A DNA stretch of 64,000 nucleotides. Source: JAEZBP01 sp963832725. Lineage in GTDB: Bacteria > Myxococcota_A > Polyangia > Polyangiales > Sandaracinaceae. How positions within the stretch are numbered: the first letter of the stretch is position 1; each line of letters begins with the position of its first letter. Positions 8,581 through 16,757 of this stretch are shown here, piece by piece. The position numbers were made by a program, and so were the translations under genes. The notes under the pieces are model-generated. The model was not told where the DNA came from, did not search any database, and saw only the letters and a program-made list of their open reading frames with translations. The stretch is from positions 1,240,001-1,304,000 of the forward strand of contig CAWHVG010000001.1 in the NCBI GenBank assembly GCA_963832725.1, written 5' to 3'.

Positions 8581-8672
8581 ACCGGCTCCCGGTCGCAGGC
8601 TGGGGGGCCCCCGCGCGGGGGTGTTATATGGCCAAGCGGGCCTGGCAACCAGTCCACCGCCTCGGCACGGCG

Positions 8673-9179
8673 ATGCTCGTCTCTCTCCATCCACACGTGC
8701 GGCTCCTGGCCGTCGTCGGGCTCTTGCTCGGCGCGTGCGGCGGACACGGGGACCCGGCCCGGATGCGTGAGGCGGTGGAGCCCTACCTCGACGAGATGGC
8801 CGAATACGACCGGTGGGCGCGGCGTCTGTCCCTCGCCGACGCCGCGTTCCGCTCCGACGAGGCCATGGAGGAGGCCGCCTTCGCGCCCCTGCGGACCGCG
8901 CCCCGCGTGGCCGCCGCGTGGCTGGTGCGCGCGGGGCCGGACGCCCACCTGCTCACGCACCCGGAGGGGGCGCCCGCACTGCCCGAGGACGGCTGGACCC
9001 GGGTCCGCACCGACGCGCTGGGGATGGTCGACGCGCAGGCGAAGACGATGCGCATCGATGGTCGCGAACGCGAGTACCTGCTGATCCGACGGAGCGCGCC
9101 CGCCCCCGGCGAGGCCACGCTTCACGTGACCCTGGCCTTCACGCCGGAGGAGGGCGACGCGCCGGCCGACGAACCCTGA
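8673..9179 (+). CDS. Predicted lipoprotein of unknown function
   Basis: Starting at the ATG at 8673, the protein begins with a short basic/hydrophobic signal ending in a lipobox (LLLGAC), so it should be lipidated and exported. An earlier in-frame ATG at 8628 would put 15 extra residues ahead of the signal and is less likely. The mature part of about 145 residues is acidic. It includes EPYLDEMAEYDRWARRL and a segment with alternating strands (EREYLLIRRSAPAPGEATLH). No family is recognised. It is divergent from mlaF with only about 90 bp between starts, so the promoters overlap. Confidence 0.7.
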   Translation: MLVSLHPHVRLLAVVGLLLGACGGHGDPARMREAVEPYLDEMAEYDRWARRLSLADAAFRSDEAMEEAAFAPLRTAPRVAAAWLVRAGPDAHLLTHPEGAPALPEDGWTRVRTDALGMVDAQAKTMRIDGREREYLLIRRSAPAPGEATLHVTLAFTPEEGDAPADEP

Positions 9180-9237
9180 TGCTCGAGCCCGACCTCGACG
9201 CGCCCGACGAGCGCTGACGCGCCGGTCGACGAGCGCT
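9157..9237 (+). repeat. Short tandem repeat at the 3' end of the lipoprotein gene
   Basis: Three imperfect units of 19-22 bp (gacgcgccggccgacgaaccct and close variants) lie at 9157-9178, 9197-9215 and 9216-9237. The first is inside the lipoprotein gene's end and the others are in the downstream gap. It is one of several GC-rich minisatellites in this window. Confidence 0.6.
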
Positions 9238-9302
9238 GATGCACCAAGCGATCGGGCCCTCGCCTCGGCCTCGAACGCGCCCCTCCTCTCGGAGAAGCGC
9301 CT

Positions 9303-10685
9303 TCAGCGCTCGCCCACCTCGCGCTGCACGATGAGCGCCCGCAGCACCTGATGCGCGATGTGGGCCTGGAAGTCGTCCTCGAAGGGCGACTGTCCGTCCT
9401 CCTCGTCCGCCGCCGGCGCGCGACGCACCTCGCTCCGCGGCGTGAGCTGTACGACCTCGCCTTCGTCGTCCCGACCCTCGGCCTCGAGATGCCGCTCGAG
9501 ATCGGCCTCGCCGAAGCGCTGCACGGCCTGCCGCACGACCTCCTGGGCCGTCGACGCGTCGAGCTGCTCCACACGGACGTCCGGCTCGATGCCCTCGGCT
9601 TGGATGGAGCGGCCGCTCGGCGTGTAGTAGCGCGCGACCGTCAGTTTCATCGCCGAGCCGTCCGGCAGCTCGATGATGTTCTGCACGCTGCCCTTCCCCC
9701 ACGTGCGGCTGCCCACGACGATGGCGCGGCCGTGATCGCGTAGCGCGCCGGCCACGATCTCCGCCGCGCTGGCCGTGTAGTTGTCGACCAGCACGACCAT
9801 CGGCCAATCGGGACGGGTACCGGCACGGTGCGCGTCCGCTTCGCTTAGCAGCCGCCCGCCCCGACCGCGGGTCGAGACGATGACGCCGGAGCGGAGGAAC
9901 TCGTCGCTCACCCGCACCGCTTCGTCGAGCAGCCCGCCCGGGTTGCGGCGCATGTCGAGCAGGACCCCGCGGAGCCCTCCCGCCGACGCCGTCCGCTCCA
10001 CCGCCGCATCGAGCGCCTCGCGGAGCTCCTGGGTCGTGGTCCCCTGGAACGCTTTGAGCTGCAGATGCAGGATCCGGTCAGGGAGGATGCGCGCCTCGAC
10101 GGCGTCCACGCGGATGATCTCGCGGGTGAGCGTGAGCCGGATCGCCTCCTCTTCGCCCTCGCGGCGGATGGAGACGGGGACACTGGTGCCCGGCTCGCCG
10201 CGCATGATCCGCACGGAGTCGGAGATCGGCAGGTCCCGCGCGCGCCGTCCGCCGATGGTCAGGAAGCGATCACCCGGCTGCATGCCCGCGCGATCGGCCG
10301 GACCGCCTTCGAACACGCCGTGCACCGTCAGCCAGCCATCGCGCACGTCGATCTCGACGCCGATGCCGCCGAAGCGGCCCTGCGTGTCGTTCGTGAGGAT
10401 CCGGTACTCCTCCGGGTCCATGAACGTGGAGTGCGGATCGAGCGTGGACACCATCCCGCGGATGGCGCCGTAGACGAGCTCGTCCTGGTCCGGCTGCTCC
10501 ACGTACACCGCCTCGATCTGACTGAGCGCGCGGGCGAAGATGCCGAGGTTCGCGTAGGGAGAAGCGCGGCCTTCGGTCGCCTCGGCGGTCTCGACGCGGC
10601 CGAGCACCAGGGTGGCGGCGAACGAGCCGACGAAGGCGGCCGCGATCATCGCGAGGGCGCGGCGGGTTACGGGGGTCGGTGTCAC
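9303..10685 (-). CDS. ctpA: S41-family C-terminal processing protease (CtpA/Prc type)
   Basis: The 460-residue serine protease is exported by an N-terminal signal or anchor (about 9-29). It then has the CTP N-terminal helix (VYGAIRGMVSTLDPHSTFMD), a PDZ domain (about 100-185) and the S41 catalytic core. The catalytic dyad is visible as Ser306 in NYTASAAEIVAGAL and Lys331 in WGKGSVQ. Such proteases trim or degrade periplasmic proteins from their C-terminus. The C-terminal 60 residues are acidic and not conserved in the family. The GTG at 10685 is the start that leaves a complete signal. It is flanked by a convergent lipoprotein gene and a divergent small regulator. Confidence 0.93.
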   Translation of the reverse strand: MTPTPVTRRALAMIAAAFVGSFAATLVLGRVETAEATEGRASPYANLGIFARALSQIEAVYVEQPDQDELVYGAIRGMVSTLDPHSTFMDPEEYRILTNDTQGRFGGIGVEIDVRDGWLTVHGVFEGGPADRAGMQPGDRFLTIGGRRARDLPISDSVRIMRGEPGTSVPVSIRREGEEEAIRLTLTREIIRVDAVEARILPDRILHLQLKAFQGTTTQELREALDAAVERTASAGGLRGVLLDMRRNPGGLLDEAVRVSDEFLRSGVIVSTRGRGGRLLSEADAHRAGTRPDWPMVVLVDNYTASAAEIVAGALRDHGRAIVVGSRTWGKGSVQNIIELPDGSAMKLTVARYYTPSGRSIQAEGIEPDVRVEQLDASTAQEVVRQAVQRFGEADLERHLEAEGRDDEGEVVQLTPRSEVRRAPAADEEDGQSPFEDDFQAHIAHQVLRALIVQREVGER

Positions 10686-10802
10686 CGGCTAAGCATGCAA
10701 GCCTTCCGGCGGCCCAGCCACCGACATCCGGACCGGCTCGGATTGACAGCCCCACGGTGGGGCGGGTAGTACCGTCCGCGACATCGTCGCGCGCCGGATC
10801 AC

Positions 10803-11051
10803 ATGTCGGCGGCGTCACGACGGCGGGCGACCGCGGAGGTGAGCGAGAGCATGGCCGGAACCGACAAGCGAAAGCAGAGCTTGTACTTCCCCGAGTCGAT
10901 GCTGGAGGAGATCGAACACGAGGCGGCGCGGCTCGACCGCTCGCTCTCGTGGATTGTCCAGCGCTGCGTGAAGATCGGGCTCTCCGAGATTCGCAAGCTG
11001 CCCTCGGTCAACGATCCCGGCGAGGACGCGAGCGACGACGACGTCCGCTGA
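10803..11051 (+). CDS. Small ribbon-helix-helix-like protein
   Basis: The 82-residue (or 66-residue from the ATG at 10851) protein has a ribbon-helix-helix pattern. A basic strand KRKQSLYFPESM is followed by helix EEIEHEAARLDRSLSWIVQR, a turn and a second helix CVKIGLSEIRKL. The tail is acidic. The strand plus the RLDRSLSWIVQRC helix recalls a paralogous family common in myxobacteria (the TIGR04563-like group, from memory). It probably binds DNA as a dimer. The hydrolase gene begins 17 bp downstream, so both may share a transcript. Which ATG is used cannot be settled; neither has a clear ribosome-binding site. Confidence 0.7.
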   Translation: MSAASRRRATAEVSESMAGTDKRKQSLYFPESMLEEIEHEAARLDRSLSWIVQRCVKIGLSEIRKLPSVNDPGEDASDDDVR

Positions 11052-11068
11052 CGTCGCTCCCGACGGCG

Positions 11069-11992
11069 ATGGAGTACGACCGCCAGGGGTTCGCCACGGC
11101 CGGTGACGGCACGCGGCTCTTCTTCGGTGAGCGCGGAGACGGGCCGGCCGTCCTTCTCAACGACGGCATCGGCTGCGACGGCTTCGCCTGGAAGTACCTG
11201 CAGCCACACCTGGCCGCCGACCACCGCGTGGTGCACTGGCACTACCGCGCGCACGGCCGGAGCGGCCTGCCGGTGGACTCCGGGCGGATCGACGTGCCGG
11301 CGCACGCCCGCGATATGCTCTCCGTCCTCGACGCGCTGGAGATCGAGAGCGCGGCACTGATCGGGCACTCGATGGGCACACAGGTGGCGCTGGAAGCGTA
11401 CCGCCTGGCACCCGAGCGCGTCCGCGCGATGGTCCTGCTCTGCGGCAGCTACGGGAAGGTCACGGCGACCTTTCACGGCAGCGACATGCTCAAGCAGGTG
11501 CTGCCGGCGATCCTGGAGGCCGTGGAGCGGCGCAAGGGGCTGGCCCGCGCGCTCTGGGGTCGCATCCCGGCCAAGGTCGCATTCCACATCGCGCGCCTCT
11601 CCAAGGAGGTCGACGCGCTCTCGATCCGGGAAGAGGACTTCCGCCCCTACATGGAGCACGTGTCGGCGATGGATCCGTCCATCTTCCTGCGCATGCTCCG
11701 CTTCGCGGGCGAGCACACGGCCGAGGACCTGCTCGAGCGCGTGCAAGCGCCCACCCTGGTCATCAGCGCCGAGCGGGACACGTTCACGCCGTCCGTGCTC
11801 GCGCAGCACATGGCCGAGGTGATCCCCAACGCCGAGCTCTTCATGCTCCGGGGCGCGAGCCACGCCGCGCCCATCGAGCAGCCCGTCGCCATCCAGCTCC
11901 GCATCGACAAGTTCTTCCGCGAGCGCTTGGAAGGCGAGCCGTCCGCCGAGGACGACTCGGACGACGCCGAGCCGGGCCGAAACGCCGGCTGA
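11069..11992 (+). CDS. Alpha/beta hydrolase
   Basis: This 307-residue alpha/beta hydrolase has the nucleophile elbow IGHSMGTQ (Ser about residue 100), an oxyanion region in LNDGIGCDGFAWKYL, a late Asp in SAERDTFTP and a catalytic His in RGASHAAPIEQP. A Lys/Arg-rich helical cap lies between. It lacks a signal peptide, so it is cytoplasmic. The substrate cannot be read from the sequence; esterases, lipases and haloperoxidase-like enzymes share this layout. The C-terminus is extended by an acidic tail (PSAEDDSDDAEPG). It follows the ribbon-helix-helix gene by 17 bp. Confidence 0.85.
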   Translation: MEYDRQGFATAGDGTRLFFGERGDGPAVLLNDGIGCDGFAWKYLQPHLAADHRVVHWHYRAHGRSGLPVDSGRIDVPAHARDMLSVLDALEIESAALIGHSMGTQVALEAYRLAPERVRAMVLLCGSYGKVTATFHGSDMLKQVLPAILEAVERRKGLARALWGRIPAKVAFHIARLSKEVDALSIREEDFRPYMEHVSAMDPSIFLRMLRFAGEHTAEDLLERVQAPTLVISAERDTFTPSVLAQHMAEVIPNAELFMLRGASHAAPIEQPVAIQLRIDKFFRERLEGEPSAEDDSDDAEPGRNAG

Positions 11993-12034
11993 CTGGGCAC
12001 CGGCGGATCCACCGCGCCGCGCGAGGTCGAACGA

Positions 12035-12225
12035 GGGCGCGCCAGGCCCGTCGACGAACCGCCGAGCCCGAGACGCGGGCGGACTGCACAGGCCTCGGCA
12101 CGAGCAACGGTTCACCGCGCCGCGAACAGCGGGCGCGCCTGGCCCGTCGACGAACCGCCGAGCCCGAGACGCGGGCGGACTGCACAGGCCTCGGCACGAG
12201 CGGGATTTCACCGCGCCGAGCGAGG
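12035..12225. repeat. 96-bp tandem repeat in the convergent gap after the hydrolase gene
   Basis: The 351-bp gap 11993-12343 has no gene. A block starting gggcgcgcc at 12035 recurs at 12131 with a period of 96 bp. About 65 bases are near identical (containing gtcgacgaaccgccgagccc and gcctcggcacgagc), and a partial third copy follows (gcgaggtcgaacgag near 12220). The repeat lies between convergent genes and may act as a transcription end or simply be a minisatellite. Confidence 0.8.
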
Positions 12226-12343
12226 TCGAACGAGCCTGCGCCCGCCCACGGACCTTCGAGCGCGAGACGAGGCACGTCGCCCTCGAGGGCCGGAGACCAG
12301 CAGAAGGCCGGTACCCAGAACCCCGCCCCGGGGCGACGGGCAC

Positions 12344-13601
12344 TCAGTACTCGATGCGGAAGAGCTGCTGGCCCATGAGCACCATGTCGCCGCTCTCCAC
12401 CGAGCTCTCGCCCTCGATGCGGATGAACGTGCCGTTCGAGCTGCCCACGTCGGTCAGGAAGACCTTCCCGCCCTCGGCGTGGATGCGCGCGTGCAGCCCG
12501 GACACGTAGCCGTCGTCGGGGAAGAGGATGTCGCCGCGCTCGCGGCCGAGGTGCAGCCCCTCCGCCGGGATCGCGTAGCAGTTGCCGTGCGTATCGCGCC
12601 CGGTCACGAGGCAGATGCGACCCACGAGCCCGTCGCGCGGGCTGCCCATCGGCTCGACACCGTCCGCGCCGGGGCTCGGGTCGGCGATCCGCTCGAAGCG
12701 CACGATCTCCCTGACCGACGCGGAAGATCGAGGTATCGTGCAGCTCGACCGGCTGCTCGCGACCGATGCGGATGTAGATGCCGTTGAGGCTGTTCTCGTC
12801 GCGGACCGTCACCGAACCGCTGCCGAACTGAAAGCTCGCGTGCCGCGGCGAGAGGTACGTGTCGCTGGCGAACTGCGGCATCGTCTCGCGGCCGACCACC
12901 GACTGGCCGTCGATGGAGATCGACTCACCTTCCGTGCCGTCCGGACGGATGAGGACCAGCGTCCCACGACCGGCGCCGCCCTGGGCGGGCGCCACGGGGG
13001 CCGAGGCCGGCGCGGCGCCGGCGGCCGCCGCGAGCGGGTGACCGCAGCTTCCGCAGAACTTGAAGTTCTTGTTGTTGGTGGTCCCGCACTGCGGGCAGAC
13101 CACGTTGCCACCCGCGGCAGCGCCGTTGCCCCCCGCCGTCGGCGGACCGCTCGGTGCCGCCGGAGGGGCGCCCGGCGCCGAAGGCGGCGCACCGGGCGGA
13201 ACCGGGGACGGACCACCGAATCCGCCGCTGGCGGGCGGAGGACCGGGCGGAGGACCCGGAGGCGGCGCCGCGGCCGCGGGAGGCGGGCCGGGAGGCGGCG
13301 CAGCAGGCGGAGGCGCGCCCGGCGGAGGACCAGGCGGCCGGGCGGGCGCCGGAGACGCCGCGCCGCCGAACGCCGGCGGAGGACCAGGCGGCGGAGCCGC
13401 CGCCCCACCGAACTGTGGGGCTGCCGGAGCCGCAGGCGGAGGGGCCGCAGGCGGGGCGCCGACCGCGGGGGAGCCACCGGGCGGTGTCGCCGAGCTGAAC
13501 CCCTGTGGTTGCTCGGCGTCACGCGGGAGCTCGGCCCCACAGCCGAGGCAGAACTTGTAATGGTCCTGGTTCTCTTTGCTGCACCGCGGGCAGACGATCA
13601 C
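12344..13601 (-). CDS. Zinc-ribbon/Pro-rich/double-FHA signalling protein, frameshifted
   Basis: The GTG at 13601 follows an aggag site. Domains in order are a zinc ribbon (CPRCSKENQDHYKFCLGCG), about 120 residues of Pro/Gly/Ala-rich linker, a second zinc ribbon (CPQCGTTNNKNFKFCGSCG), a first FHA domain (SVVGRETMPQFASDTYLSPRH) and a second FHA domain (LHLGRERGDILFPDDGYVSG, DVGSSNGTFIRI). FHA domains bind phosphothreonine, and the Ser/Thr kinase gene next door is a likely partner. The frame changes near 12706-12712, between the two FHA domains (VGQ then EIVRFERI), consistent with one extra G. Both halves are otherwise intact. The gene shares a divergent 249-bp promoter region with the kinase. 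Confidence 0.82.
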
Positions 13602-13850
13602 CGGGGAGTCTCCTCGTCCGGGGGGCCGGGCACGCCGACGGCCACCCACTCGAAAACCCGGGGGAATTCCGATCGCCCCCGGAAGAAAATTCGCGAGCCG
13701 GACGATAGCTGTGCGCCCGTCGGATGGTCAAGCGATCCTGGGGGCCTCCCGACTTTTCCCTCGCCGCCGCTTCCCGTATGCTGGCGCCGCCTCCGCGTCG
13801 GAGGGCGCGACGCCCGGGAGGCCCTCGCGACCCGCACGCCCGAGCCCTCC

Positions 13851-15534
13851 ATGTCGCACTCCGAGGACGAGACGACCGACGAGCAGGATCCCTGGGTCGG
13901 ACGGACCGTCTCGGACACCTTTCGGATCGACGCACCCATCGGCGAGGGCGCGATGGGCCGCGTCTACCGGGCCGAACAGCTCTCGCTGGGCAAGCCGGTG
14001 GCGCTCAAGATGCTGCACCGCCACCTCGGCGGCGACCCGCGCATCGCCAGACGCTTCCACCGCGAGGCTCGCGCGGCCAGCCGGCTCTCCCACCCGAATT
14101 CGCTGCAGATCATCGACTTCGGGGAGGCCTCGGACGGGACCCTCTTCATCGCGATGGAGCTCCTCGAGGGCGAAGACCTGCAAGCGATCATCGACCACGA
14201 CGCACCCCTCGCACCGGCGCGCGTCGCGGACCTGCTCGTCCAAGCGCTACGGGCGCTCGACGAGGCGCACCACGCCGGGATCATCCATCGGGACCTGAAA
14301 CCGGAGAACGTGGTGGTCACCGCCGGCCGCGATGGCAAGGAGCGGGTGAAGGTCTGCGACTTCGGCATCGCGAAGATCGCGGAGGACGAAGGACGCAGCA
14401 CGGCGATCACGAAGGACGGCTACGTCTGCGGCACGCCGGAGTACATGGCGCCGGAGCAGGCACGCGGCGAGCCGATCGACTCTCGCGTCGACATCTACGC
14501 GGCGGGGGTGATGCTCTACCAGCTCCTCACGGGGAAGGTGCCCTTCACCGCCGACTCCGCGCTCGGCGTCATCACCAAGCACGTCATGGACGAGCCCGTT
14601 CCGCCCCGCGATGTGAGGCCCGAGTGGGGCATTCCGCGCGATCTCGAGGCGATCGCGCTCACCGCGCTCTCCAAGACGCCCGGCGACCGCTTCGAGAGCG
14701 CGGGCGCGATGGCCGATGCGATCGACCAGGCGGTGCGTGCGCTCGGACCGGACGCCCAGGAGCGGCTCGGCAGCGAGGCGCTCGTCGCGCGCGCCGCCGC
14801 GGACGCCGAGGCCGCGGAACACGGAGCCCCGGAGCCGACGGAGGCGATCCCGGACGGCGCGCAGGGCCGCACGTGGTCGCTCGGGTTGATGGCGGCGATG
14901 TGCCTGCTCGTGCTCGGTGCCTGGCTCTGGCTGGGCCCTCACGAGCATGCCTCCCCCGCCGTGGGCCCCGCCTCTGCACCGAGCGCGGCCCGCGAGAGTG
15001 ACGTACCCTCGGCCTCCGAGCGCCTTCGCGAGAGCGGACGAGCTCCAGGCGACGACACCGAGGTGGCGTCCGAAGAGGTCGGCTCGGCCCCGAGCCCCGA
15101 GCTCGAGCGCGCCGACGCGCCTTCGGTCGCGGGGAGTGAGCCTGAGCCTGCCGCGACCGAGGGCGAGACCGACCACGAGGGAGGCCGGATGCCCGTCGGC
15201 GGCCGGCATGCGCGAGCGGGTGGGTCTGCGGCGAGGCGCGCGGTGCGACACCAGCCGACGACGGGCGACGTCACGGAGACCGAGAACGAATCCGCTCACC
15301 GAGGGCCGGCAGCGGATGCGGCGAGGCGACCTGCGAGGTGCGATCCGCAGCTTCCAGCAGGCGGCGCGCGCCCACCCGAGCGCCCCGGAGCCTCAGCGCG
15401 AGCTCGGGCGTGCCTTCATGCGCTCGGGCGACGCCGGACGCGGCATCGGTGCCTATCGGCGCTACCTGCGCCTCGCGCCGAGCGCACCCGACCGGACGAT
15501 CGTCGAGCGGATCATCGCGCAGAACGGCGGCTGA
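13851..15534 (+). CDS. Eukaryotic-like Ser/Thr protein kinase with TPR tail, frameshifted
   Basis: The kinase domain spans about residues 22-290. It has the glycine loop GEGAMGRVYRAEQ, Lys53 in VALKMLH, catalytic Asp148 in HRDLKPENVVV, DFG at 170 and the CGTPEYMAPEQ activation segment. One transmembrane helix (LMAAMCLLVLGAWLWL) follows, then a low-complexity acidic region. From about nt 15290 the good frame is the neighbouring one, which encodes a TPR-like tail (RRGDLRGAIRSFQQAARAHP, AGRGIGAYRRYLRLAPS) ending at 15534. One extra base near 15270-15290 explains the switch. It is a membrane kinase with an extracytoplasmic TPR module, flanked by two FHA genes that likely read its phosphothreonines. 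Confidence 0.88.
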
Positions 15535-15564
15535 GCCCGCCGTCCCGCGCGGACCGAGGGCTGC

Positions 15565-16521
15565 TCAGACCGTCTGCTCGACCCGCAGGAGCTGGTGGCC
15601 GATGAAGAGGTAGTCGCCGTGGTGGAGCTCGCGCTCGCCGCGGATACGCACGTAGGTGCCGTTGCGAGACCCGAGGTCCACGATCGAGAAGCCGCCGTCG
15701 GCGCCCAGCTCCACCTTGACGTGCTGGCCCGACATGAAGACATCGTCGGGGAAGTTCATGTCGCTGTCGTCGCGGCCAATCTGCACGCTGTTCTCGCGCG
15801 CACAGTAGACCATCCCCGACGCGCCACCGGACAGGATCTGGGTGAGGCGGAAGGGGCTCGGGCGCTTGGGCGACGAGTAGAAGTAGGTCTGGTCCGGGTC
15901 CGGCCCGGAGGTGTCTTTGGGCGTCGCGTCCAGCCGGAACACCTGCTCGCCGCAGAGGAAGAAGTCGCCCGGCTCGAGGGGCGTCGGCTGCCGCGTGCGC
16001 ACGTAGACGCCGTTGGCGCTGCCCTCGTCGCGCACGTAGAGCTTCTCGCCGCGGTAGATGAAGTTGGCGTGCCGCGGACTGATCCACGCATCCTGGGGGA
16101 AGGGGATCTGCGCGTCGGTGGTCCCGGCAACGTGCTCCGTGCCCTGGAGGAGGTAGCTGAGTCCGTCGGCGCCTTCGGTGCCGCGGATCAGGATCAGCCT
16201 CGCCTTGCCGGGCGCCTGCATGCTGCCGAAGAACTCGACGCGGCGCTCGAGCACGTCCTTCGGGACGGTCTCACCGCAGTCGCCGCAGAACTTGTGGCCC
16301 GTCGGGATGGGCTTCGAGCACTTCCTGCAAACGTAATGGCGTGTTTGCTCCATCAATTCCTCCTCAGAGGGCGGCGCGACCACCTGAACCGCCGGCGGCT
16401 CGACCGCGGCGACAGGCCGCGTGAAGAGCGCGAGATCGTGTCCGCACACAGGACACCGCTCGGTGCCCATCGGGCTGAACGTGTCGCAGCTGCCACACGC
16501 GATCCCGATGTCCTCGTCCAT
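15565..16521 (-). CDS. Zinc-ribbon/double-FHA protein
   Basis: The 318-residue protein has an N-terminal zinc ribbon (CGSCDTF...CPVCGHDL) and a second one (CRKCSKPIPTGHKFCGDCGE). Two FHA domains follow: the first around DAWISPRHANF and VRDEGSANGVYVRTR, the second around VQIGRDDSDMNFPDDVFMSG and VDLGSRNGTYVRIRGE. No membrane segment is seen. It has the same architecture as the FHA protein at 12344-13601 without the long Pro-rich linker, so the two are probably paralogues. It ends 30 bp from the kinase gene on the opposite strand. A role as phosphothreonine reader for that kinase is an inference from proximity. Confidence 0.88.
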   Translation of the reverse strand: MDEDIGIACGSCDTFSPMGTERCPVCGHDLALFTRPVAAVEPPAVQVVAPPSEEELMEQTRHYVCRKCSKPIPTGHKFCGDCGETVPKDVLERRVEFFGSMQAPGKARLILIRGTEGADGLSYLLQGTEHVAGTTDAQIPFPQDAWISPRHANFIYRGEKLYVRDEGSANGVYVRTRQPTPLEPGDFFLCGEQVFRLDATPKDTSGPDPDQTYFYSSPKRPSPFRLTQILSGGASGMVYCARENSVQIGRDDSDMNFPDDVFMSGQHVKVELGADGGFSIVDLGSRNGTYVRIRGERELHHGDYLFIGHQLLRVEQTV

Positions 16522-16757
16522 GCAGGGAGCCTAGAGCACCGCATCATTTCGAACCACAGGAAACCGCGAGCCGGACGAGGCCGATCCGCGGCCCCTGCCC
16601 CCTCCACGATGCGGCCTCGCGTGGTCACACCGAGCCAGGGCTGGGCCACGTCACGGTTCACGCGCTCTCGGCTCTCGATGTGAATCGCTGCTGGCAAGAC
16701 CCGCCCTCTCGGGCGCGACGATAGAAGCCTCGTTCTACCCAACCCTCGACGCTCGGG

